The notes under the pieces are model-generated. The model saw only the letters and a list, made by a program, of their open reading frames with translations, was not told the origin of the DNA and did not search any database. The translations under genes were made by a program, and so were the position numbers. Positions 1-4,756 of a stretch of DNA of 5,877 bases are shown one piece after another; the first letter of the stretch is position 1, and every line of letters begins with the position of its first letter. Source of the DNA: Rhodoluna limnophila (GTDB lineage: Bacteria > Actinomycetota > Actinomycetes > Actinomycetales > Microbacteriaceae); NCBI GenBank assembly GCA_943326655.2, contig CALPUC020000061.1, forward strand, positions 1 to 5,877, in the 5' to 3' direction.

Positions 1-34
1 CCTGAAAAACGAGCGAGTTTTAAGCTGTGGAAAA

Positions 35-556
35 CTACTTCGCGTATTGGCGGAACTTTTCGCGAACCTTAGCCATTTTGGGTGCGACCACTGCCGTGCA
101 GTAGCCCTGACCGGGGTTTTTCGCGAAGAAGTCCTGGTGATATTCTTCGGCTGCCCAGAAGGTTTCGGCCGCGCTGATTTTCGTGACGATTTCTCCGTCC
201 CAAAGGTCTTTGGCTCGCTCGAGGGCGGCTTCGAACTCGGCCTTCTCCCCCTCGTTGCGGTAGAACATGTCTGAGCGATACTGAGTTCCGATGTCGTTGC
301 CCTGGCGGTTTAGCTGCCTCGGGTCGTGCAGGATGAAGAAGATGTCGAGAATGGTTTCGCTCGAGATTTCGTCCTCGTTGAAAAATACTTCGGCAACTTC
401 GGCGTGGTCGGTGGTGCCGGTGCACACCGCTTCATAGCTGGGGTTGTCGATCTTCCCACCCATGTAACCGCACATCACATCGGAAACGCCCTTGAATTGC
501 ATGTAGGCGCTGTCTAAGCACCAGAAACAGCCACCGGCCAAAACGAAACTCTTCAT
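35..556 (-). CDS. msrA: Peptide-methionine (S)-S-oxide reductase MsrA
   Basis: MsrA reduces the S-epimer of methionine sulfoxide, free or in proteins, and is recycled by thioredoxin in the cytoplasm. The 173-residue product is full length for a compact bacterial MsrA. Visible family motifs are AGGCFWC at 7-13 with catalytic Cys10, HAEV at 51-54 (Glu53 is the expected acid next to the catalytic site), LNRQGNDIGTQYRS at 82-95, AEEYHQDFF at 136-144, and GYC at 151-153, where Cys153 is the likely resolving cysteine. Residue 13 is Cys where many MsrA proteins have Gly (GCFWG); Cys29 and Cys45 are additional. There is no signal peptide and no msrB in the window. The ATG is the natural start: the catalytic motif begins nine residues in, and a TANNNT box sits 6 bases upstream. 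The gene diverges from the aldo/keto reductase across 22 bases, suggesting shared stress regulation. Identity is very secure; physiological inducer is unknown. Confidence 0.97.
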   Translation of the reverse strand: MKSFVLAGGCFWCLDSAYMQFKGVSDVMCGYMGGKIDNPSYEAVCTGTTDHAEVAEVFFNEDEISSETILDIFFILHDPRQLNRQGNDIGTQYRSDMFYRNEGEKAEFEAALERAKDLWDGEIVTKISAAETFWAAEEYHQDFFAKNPGQGYCTAVVAPKMAKVREKFRQYAK

Positions 557-558
557 GT

Positions 559-571
559 CTCTAGCCTAGAG
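559..571. repeat. Perfect 6-1-6 inverted repeat between msrA and the reductase gene
   Basis: CTCTAG, one central base, then CTAGAG form a perfect palindrome with 6-base arms inside the 22-base divergent intergenic region. It covers the msrA -10 box and most of the reductase -10 box. It may be an operator that controls both genes, or simply the by-product of two face-to-face -10 boxes, since TAG/CTA pairs appear in both. Which regulator, if any, binds it cannot be told from the sequence. Confidence 0.5.
563..568 (-). promoter_or_regulatory. Predicted -10 box of msrA (leaderless)
   Basis: On the minus strand TAGGCT is followed by six bases and then the msrA ATG, so initiation about 7 bases downstream would begin at the A of the start codon. 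It matches the actinobacterial TANNNT -10 pattern. No convincing -35 hexamer is visible at 16-18 bases upstream, where the sequence already codes for the divergent reductase. It overlaps by two bases the -10 box predicted for the opposite gene. The spacing recurs at every start in the window, which raises confidence, but no transcript data are available here. Confidence 0.55.
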
Positions 572-572
572 T
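567..572 (+). promoter_or_regulatory. Predicted -10 box of the aldo/keto reductase gene (leaderless)
   Basis: TAGAGT is followed by exactly six bases (GAGAGC) and the ATG at 579, the geometry of a leaderless actinobacterial promoter. A second TANNNT (TAGCCT, 562-567) lies 5 bases further upstream and would give a leader of about 5 bases instead. The purine-rich GAGAG at 573-577 could be read as a weak Shine-Dalgarno but is too close to the start to be a good one. No clear -35 element is seen; the corresponding position lies inside msrA. Confidence 0.5.
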
Positions 573-578
573 GAGAGC

Positions 579-1577
579 ATGAGTTACGAAGCCAAAGCAG
601 ACCGTTACGAGAACATAAAGACGCGCCGAGTTGGAAACAGCGGGCTTATTTTGCCCGAAGTTTCACTTGGACTATGGCACAACTTCGGATCCGTGGACGA
701 TTTCGCGAACCAGAAGGCCATCCTGCATCGAGCATTCGACCTCGGCATTTTTCACTTCGACCTGGCCAACAACTACGGGCCGATTCCCGGCAGCGCCGAA
801 GAGAACTTCGGGCAGCACCTTCGCGATGGTTTGGTTAAATACCGCGACGAACTAATCATTTCGTCGAAGGCCGGTTACGACATGTGGCCGGGGCCCTTTG
901 GCGAGTGGGGTTCGCGCAAATACCTAACCGCTTCGCTGGATCAGAGTTTGAAGCGGATGGGGCTTGAGTATGTTGACATCTTTTACTCTCACCGATTCGA
1001 CCCAAACACTCCGCTTGAGGAAACCATGGGGGCTTTGGCCAAAGCGGTTCACGATGGCAAGGCGCTCTACGTTGGTATTTCTAGTTACTCCCCTGCCGAC
1101 ACCGCCCGCGCTAAGGCAATCTTGGACGATTTAGGCGTGCCACTCACGATTCACCAGCCGCGCTATTCGATGTTCGACAGAACTCCAGAAAATGGTTTGT
1201 TTACCGAGCTTGAACGCATCGATGTTGGGGCCATCGTTTTTAGTCCGCTGGCTCAGGGGCTACTAACCGACCGGTACTTTGCTGGGATTCCCGATGGCTC
1301 GAGGGCATCTAAGGCGGTCTTCCTGAAGGAGAATCAAGTAACTGAAAAGTATTTGGAAACAGCTCTAGCGCTGAACGAAATTGCTAAACAGCGCGGCCAG
1401 AGCCTCTCTCAATTGGCTCTCAGTTGGGTTCTAAGACACGGCATTGTTTCATCTGCTCTAATTGGGGCAAGTTCGGTTAAACAACTGGAGTCAAACTTGG
1501 CGGCTTTGGAAGCCGGACCTCTAACCTCGGCTGAGTTAGCGCTGATTGAACCGCTAGCAATTCACGGATTGGGTTAG
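579..1577 (+). CDS. Aldo/keto reductase, YghZ/Gpr (L-glyceraldehyde 3-phosphate reductase) type
   Basis: A 332-residue single-domain (beta/alpha)8-barrel aldo/keto reductase that would reduce aldehydes with NADPH in the cytoplasm. It is strongly similar throughout to E. coli YghZ (Gpr), which reduces L-glyceraldehyde 3-phosphate and methylglyoxal: shared stretches include SLGLWHNFG (29-37), HFDLANNYGP (59-68), GSAEENFG (71-78), KAGYDMWPGP (97-106), LKRMGLEYVDIFYSHR (124-139) and PLAQGLLT (223-230). The catalytic tetrad is visible as Asp61, Tyr66, Lys97 and His138. The cofactor 2'-phosphate region is LIGASS with QLESN near 294-306. The start matches the E. coli protein's N-terminus closely and is preceded by a TANNNT box. 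The same subfamily includes proteins annotated as potassium-channel beta-like, so exact substrate is inferred. It diverges from msrA, and its stop codon overlaps the stop of the converging lipoprotein gene by 4 bases, leaving no room for a conventional terminator. Confidence 0.93.
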   Translation: MSYEAKADRYENIKTRRVGNSGLILPEVSLGLWHNFGSVDDFANQKAILHRAFDLGIFHFDLANNYGPIPGSAEENFGQHLRDGLVKYRDELIISSKAGYDMWPGPFGEWGSRKYLTASLDQSLKRMGLEYVDIFYSHRFDPNTPLEETMGALAKAVHDGKALYVGISSYSPADTARAKAILDDLGVPLTIHQPRYSMFDRTPENGLFTELERIDVGAIVFSPLAQGLLTDRYFAGIPDGSRASKAVFLKENQVTEKYLETALALNEIAKQRGQSLSQLALSWVLRHGIVSSALIGASSVKQLESNLAALEAGPLTSAELALIEPLAIHGLG

Positions 1578-3175
1578 CGCGTCACCATCGTTATGCCCTG
1601 AGGCACGGCGCGAACCCATTCACTCGGTGGAAGATCGACGCGTTTGTACTCAGAGCCCGGTGTTTGCACAAGCATTGTGGTTGAACCGCCTCCGTCTAGC
1701 ATGATGGCCTGCGTGGCACCCATCTCTTTTAGCCACTTCGCGAGCTGGTGAACGGTTGAACCTCCGAGGCGAAAGCGGTTGAATACGTCGGCAGAGTTTC
1801 GAACTCCCATTGTTGTGTTGGCAAACCAGACGTCGCCGTTTTCGTTCCAACCCATTGCATTTCTAGGACGAATATCCTCGTGACTTGGAGAACAGTAGGC
1901 GGTAATCACACTGTTGATCATGAGATTTTCTCGGTTTCCGAATGCCGCGTAAAGAGGGAGGTCTTTCTTGATTTCGTAAGAATTGTTGATTTTCAATTTA
2001 GCGCCGATTTTGAGGTTCCGAACCAGCTCCGCTGAACGTGGACCAACCTGTAGGACGAGTTGTTTGGATCCAACGTTAACTGATTGGCCGTCCTTGTAAA
2101 TCTTCGTGACTACACCATCTAGATCGGTTATAACCGTTGCCGCTAGGCGCGATGTGGTTGGGTAAAGCTTGCTTGTGAAGAGCACAACCCCGACCTTAAT
2201 GTTCACTCCGCGGTGGTTTACAGCCCGAATTGGAAGGCTCTCACCATCGGGAAGAGTTACTGAACCGGCAGGTGAAATCTCGGTTCTTAAAAACTTGGTG
2301 GTTTTGGCCTTAACGGGCTTCACGTAGTCCACCGAATCGCCGATTTTCAAGGTTGAAAGTAAGTCAGCTCCAAGACCTTCGGCAACGAACACATAATCTC
2401 CTGGCTTTGACGGAGGCTTAAAGTCTGTTGCCGGCTTACTAGAAGTGACAACGCCGTTTGAAGCAAGAACCACGTAGGAAACTTTAGGAAGCCCGAAAGT
2501 GTTCTTGATGTTGTTGTAGGCGCCTATTGAATTGGCTGCCAAATACTGCAGGTTGAGGCCCTGAGTGAAGATCTTCTTGCCATTTGCCACAATGTGAGAT
2601 TTTCCTTGAACACCGGTGTGCTCATTGGCCGGGTTTTCGACCACTCCGACAATTGGAGTTGGTTCGCCTGGCGAGTAAACAAGCTCTTCGCCTTGAATCA
2701 TTGCGCTGAAGAGGAGATTGGTCCCCCGAAGCTGATAGAAATCACCGTTAACGTAAGCGGCGGCGTTAATTCTCGCGGCGAGCTTCTTTTGGGTACTTAC
2801 GTTGCCAATTTGAGCAAACGTTGGAGCGATTCGAACCTGAGCCAAACTCGATTTCGAGTAAGAAAGGCGAGTCTTCCAAATTTGGCCGCCATTAGTTTTA
2901 CCGGCTGCCCAGTCGTACGTTCCGTAGACCCCTCCCCCTACCAATGGGTATTCTCTGTGCTTTGCAGCAGTGTCTAGAGAAGGTGTTTTTAAACAGTTTT
3001 TTCTTTCTTCGGTTGGAATCAATTTCGATGAGTCAATCTCATCAATTTCCATAGGAAGTGGAACCACGGAGTCGGTGAAAGCAGACTCGTCTGGAATCTT
3101 GGCGCAACCAGAAAACGCGATTAGGGAGGCTGCGACGAACGCAACAACTTTAAGTCGCTTTAGTTTTATGGGCAT
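1574..3175 (-). CDS. Lipoprotein of the phosphodiester glycosidase (NAGPA/DUF2233) family
   Basis: A 533-residue exported protein whose C-terminal part matches the phosphodiester glycosidase family (PF09992), related to the human enzyme that uncovers mannose 6-phosphate by removing GlcNAc from a phosphodiester. The N-terminus has basic residues KLKRLK, a hydrophobic stretch (10-22) and a lipobox-like FSGC, so Cys24 is the likely lipidated residue. Family motifs: YVNGDFY (141-147), RPRNAMGW (436-443), GGSTVHQLAKWL (471-482) and LDGGGSTT (493-500), where the Asp-Gly-Gly-Gly loop is the hallmark of the active site. Two related segments, about 233-286 and 345-397, form an internal repeat. Cys61 and Cys428 are the only other cysteines. 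The upstream gene on the same strand is a paralogue 30 bases away. The expected setting is the outer face of the membrane; the substrate, perhaps a cell-wall or exopolysaccharide phosphodiester, is unknown. The Phe at the -3 lipobox position is slightly unusual. Confidence 0.88.
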   Translation of the reverse strand: MPIKLKRLKVVAFVAASLIAFSGCAKIPDESAFTDSVVPLPMEIDEIDSSKLIPTEERKNCLKTPSLDTAAKHREYPLVGGGVYGTYDWAAGKTNGGQIWKTRLSYSKSSLAQVRIAPTFAQIGNVSTQKKLAARINAAAYVNGDFYQLRGTNLLFSAMIQGEELVYSPGEPTPIVGVVENPANEHTGVQGKSHIVANGKKIFTQGLNLQYLAANSIGAYNNIKNTFGLPKVSYVVLASNGVVTSSKPATDFKPPSKPGDYVFVAEGLGADLLSTLKIGDSVDYVKPVKAKTTKFLRTEISPAGSVTLPDGESLPIRAVNHRGVNIKVGVVLFTSKLYPTTSRLAATVITDLDGVVTKIYKDGQSVNVGSKQLVLQVGPRSAELVRNLKIGAKLKINNSYEIKKDLPLYAAFGNRENLMINSVITAYCSPSHEDIRPRNAMGWNENGDVWFANTTMGVRNSADVFNRFRLGGSTVHQLAKWLKEMGATQAIMLDGGGSTTMLVQTPGSEYKRVDLPPSEWVRAVPQGITMVTR

Positions 3176-3182
3176 AACTTCA

Positions 3183-3188
3183 ATTTTA
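3183..3188 (-). promoter_or_regulatory. Predicted -10 box of the lipoprotein gene
   Basis: On the minus strand TAAAAT is followed by seven bases and the ATG of the lipoprotein gene. It lies in the 30-base gap after the upstream paralogue, so the second gene probably has its own promoter in addition to any read-through. A GAAG sits only two bases before the ATG, too close for a usual ribosome binding site. The spacing is one base longer than at the other four starts, but still compatible with a leaderless transcript. Confidence 0.45.
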
Positions 3189-3205
3189 CCTGTGAAACCT
3201 GAACA

Positions 3206-4708
3206 TCATCTGGAAATCAGAGCGACACCGATCGGGATCCAGCGAATCCAAACCCCATCAGGTAGGTCAACGCGCTTGTAGGTTCCACCGAGTTTGGCAA
3301 GCATCGTGGTTGAACCACCGCCGTCCAGTGATACCGCATTAGTGGCACCCTGGTCTCTGAGCCAGTCTGCCATTTGGTGAACCGTTGAGCCGCCGAGACG
3401 ATAACCGCCCTGTCCGCCGTCGGGCCAATCTCTGCCCATGGTGGTGGTTGCCACATAGACGTTTCCGTTGTCGTCCCAGCCAACTGCGGTTCTCGGGCGC
3501 ACGGTATCGGAGTTACCTGAGCAAGGAGCTACAACTAAACCTTTGGAAATCAAAGTTGAGCCAATACCAAAAACAGTGTCGTAGGAATTTCCGCTGGTGG
3601 TTTTGAAGCTTCTATTGATTGAGACCTTAGCGCCAACGGCAAAACCCGCAATATCACTGCCAGCACTGCCATAAAGCTGCACCACGGTGCCTCCGCTTGG
3701 GATCGAGCTCGAACTTCCGCGCGTCGATACTTTGGTGACTAAACCATTTGAATCAATTACTGCAGTTGCGGCGCCCTTGGGAGGTGTTGCATCATAGGAG
3801 TCGTCGAAAATCACCGCACCACTCGAGTAACCGGATGCCCAGAAATTCACTGCCGAGATTGTAGTGAGAGCCTTACCCGAAGAATTAGAAATCACCCCTG
3901 ATGAAACGAGGCTGTCTCGAGATAGGGCAGGTATTTTCCCGGATGGCGCTTTGAACTTGAAGGTTGAACCTACCGTTACTTTACGAAGGCTCGTGGCTGC
4001 ACTTCCGGTTGCGGCAAACAGGTATCCCGAGGTTGGGCGAATCGATGTGCCGTTTGGATAGACGCGCTTGACCTTGCCGCTTGATACCAGAATTGCCGAA
4101 GCAGACGTTGGCAGGGTTGGCGAGGAATACGCCGAGCTGTAGGCAACTATGGTTGAGCCTGAAAGTAGCGGTAGGTTGACGCCCGTAACCGTGAACTTTT
4201 TCGAGCCCCAGGTTGCGACCGACTTTCCTCGGATACCAGTTTTGCTGGATGCGGTAACGGTGCGAATACCTAAGATCCTTGATTTAGCCTGGGGCGAATA
4301 GGCCAAGGACGAACCGCGAGCTATGGCCGAGTATGGCATTCGGCTCGAGAAATCAAAAAAGTCACCGTTCACGTGAACGATGGCGTTAGCTCCCTGAGCA
4401 AGTGAAACCTGGCTGCGGTCTCGTAAATAAGGGGCAGTTGTGGGTGTGAGCGTGGTGAAATTTAGGTTCGTTTTAGAAACGGTGAACCTAGATTCATAGG
4501 GCGAGGAGTTTCCCTGACCCGCTCTAAACGAAAAACGACTTAGTGTGCCGCCTGTTTCCAGAGGATCGGTGATTTTCGAGGCTTTGGTCAGAGATCTAGT
4601 TACTTCACAGCTGGCGGCTATGGCTGGTGAACTTACGCTTCCGAAGACGATCACCAGTGACAACGTTGAGACTGTCGCAACAGCACGAAACATTGCTTTT
4701 GCTCTCAT
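3206..4708 (-). CDS. Secreted phosphodiester glycosidase (NAGPA/DUF2233) family protein
   Basis: A 500-residue paralogue of the downstream lipoprotein. The N-terminus is a Sec signal peptide: Arg/Lys at 2-8, a hydrophobic core (9-23) and an AIA-A signal peptidase I site, with cleavage likely after Ala31; no lipobox is present, so it should be released or held in the wall. Family motifs: HVNGDFF (112-118), RPRTAVGW (404-411), GGSTVHQMADWL (439-450) and LDGGGSTT (461-468). Central repeated segments lie at about 203-252 and 314-366. Only two cysteines exist, Cys34 and Cys396, at places equivalent to Cys61 and Cys428 of the neighbour. Ser and Thr are abundant, as often in secreted actinobacterial proteins. 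Met6 is an alternative start, but the first ATG is favoured by a TACTAT box exactly 6 bases before it. It ends with the same pattern as its paralogue (YKRVDLP, then a Trp-rich tail ending in Arg). The sugar phosphodiester substrate is not known. Confidence 0.88.
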   Translation of the reverse strand: MRAKAMFRAVATVSTLSLVIVFGSVSSPAIAASCEVTRSLTKASKITDPLETGGTLSRFSFRAGQGNSSPYESRFTVSKTNLNFTTLTPTTAPYLRDRSQVSLAQGANAIVHVNGDFFDFSSRMPYSAIARGSSLAYSPQAKSRILGIRTVTASSKTGIRGKSVATWGSKKFTVTGVNLPLLSGSTIVAYSSAYSSPTLPTSASAILVSSGKVKRVYPNGTSIRPTSGYLFAATGSAATSLRKVTVGSTFKFKAPSGKIPALSRDSLVSSGVISNSSGKALTTISAVNFWASGYSSGAVIFDDSYDATPPKGAATAVIDSNGLVTKVSTRGSSSSIPSGGTVVQLYGSAGSDIAGFAVGAKVSINRSFKTTSGNSYDTVFGIGSTLISKGLVVAPCSGNSDTVRPRTAVGWDDNGNVYVATTTMGRDWPDGGQGGYRLGGSTVHQMADWLRDQGATNAVSLDGGGSTTMLAKLGGTYKRVDLPDGVWIRWIPIGVALISR

Positions 4709-4714
4709 GAACCA

Positions 4715-4720
4715 ATAGTA
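4715..4720 (-). promoter_or_regulatory. Predicted -10 box of the secreted paralogue (leaderless)
   Basis: TACTAT on the minus strand is close to the TATAAT consensus, and six bases (TGGTTC) separate it from the ATG at 4708. There is no purine-rich ribosome binding site in those six bases. This is among the clearest of the five leaderless-type starts in the window. A good -35 hexamer is not evident at 16-18 bases upstream. Confidence 0.6.
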
Positions 4721-4735
4721 AGCAGGTTGCAGAGG

Positions 4736-4756
4736 TTAGTCTTGACTGGTGACTAA
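4736..4756. repeat. Inverted repeat TTAGTC-N9-GACTAA across the argG promoter and start codon
   Basis: Perfect 6-base arms at 4736-4741 and 4751-4756 flank nine bases. The left arm covers most of the argG -10 box and the right arm begins within the GTG start codon. If the mRNA is leaderless, the left arm is not transcribed, so this would act as a DNA-level site rather than an RNA hairpin. It does not match the usual AT-rich ArgR box. It may be an operator or a chance palindrome. Confidence 0.35.
4737..4742 (+). promoter_or_regulatory. Predicted -10 box of argG (leaderless)
   Basis: TAGTCT is followed by exactly six bases (TGACTG) and the GTG start of argG. No Shine-Dalgarno sequence is present. 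An in-frame TGA at 4743-4745 lies just upstream, so the coding region cannot begin any earlier than about the GTG, and the box supports that GTG. It faces away from the -10 box of the secreted paralogue 16 bases to the left, making a compact divergent promoter pair. Confidence 0.6.

Noticed and set aside
5..21. Possible terminator downstream of msrA: AAAAC and GTTTT arms around a 6-base loop.
   Set aside because: The stem is only five pairs, four of them A-T, too weak to call an intrinsic terminator; the gene on the far side is outside the window.
26..34. DnaA-box-like 9-mer TTTTCCACA on the minus strand.
   Set aside because: It is a single imperfect copy with no cluster of boxes, AT-rich unwinding region or dnaA/dnaN nearby, so it is probably chance.
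2594..2977. Plus-strand open frame of 127 codons opposite the lipoprotein gene.
   Set aside because: It lies wholly antisense to a gene with clear family motifs, has no TANNNT box at the expected spacing, and its product shows no recognisable motif.
2970..3281. Plus-strand open frame of 103 codons spanning the gap between the two paralogues.
   Set aside because: Most of it is antisense to the signal peptide region of one gene and the tail of the other; no promoter or family resemblance supports it.
4743..4748. TTGACT resembling a -35 hexamer just before argG.
   Set aside because: No -10 box follows at about 17 bases, and a promoter there would start transcription inside argG; it fills the 6-base gap between the better -10 box and the GTG.
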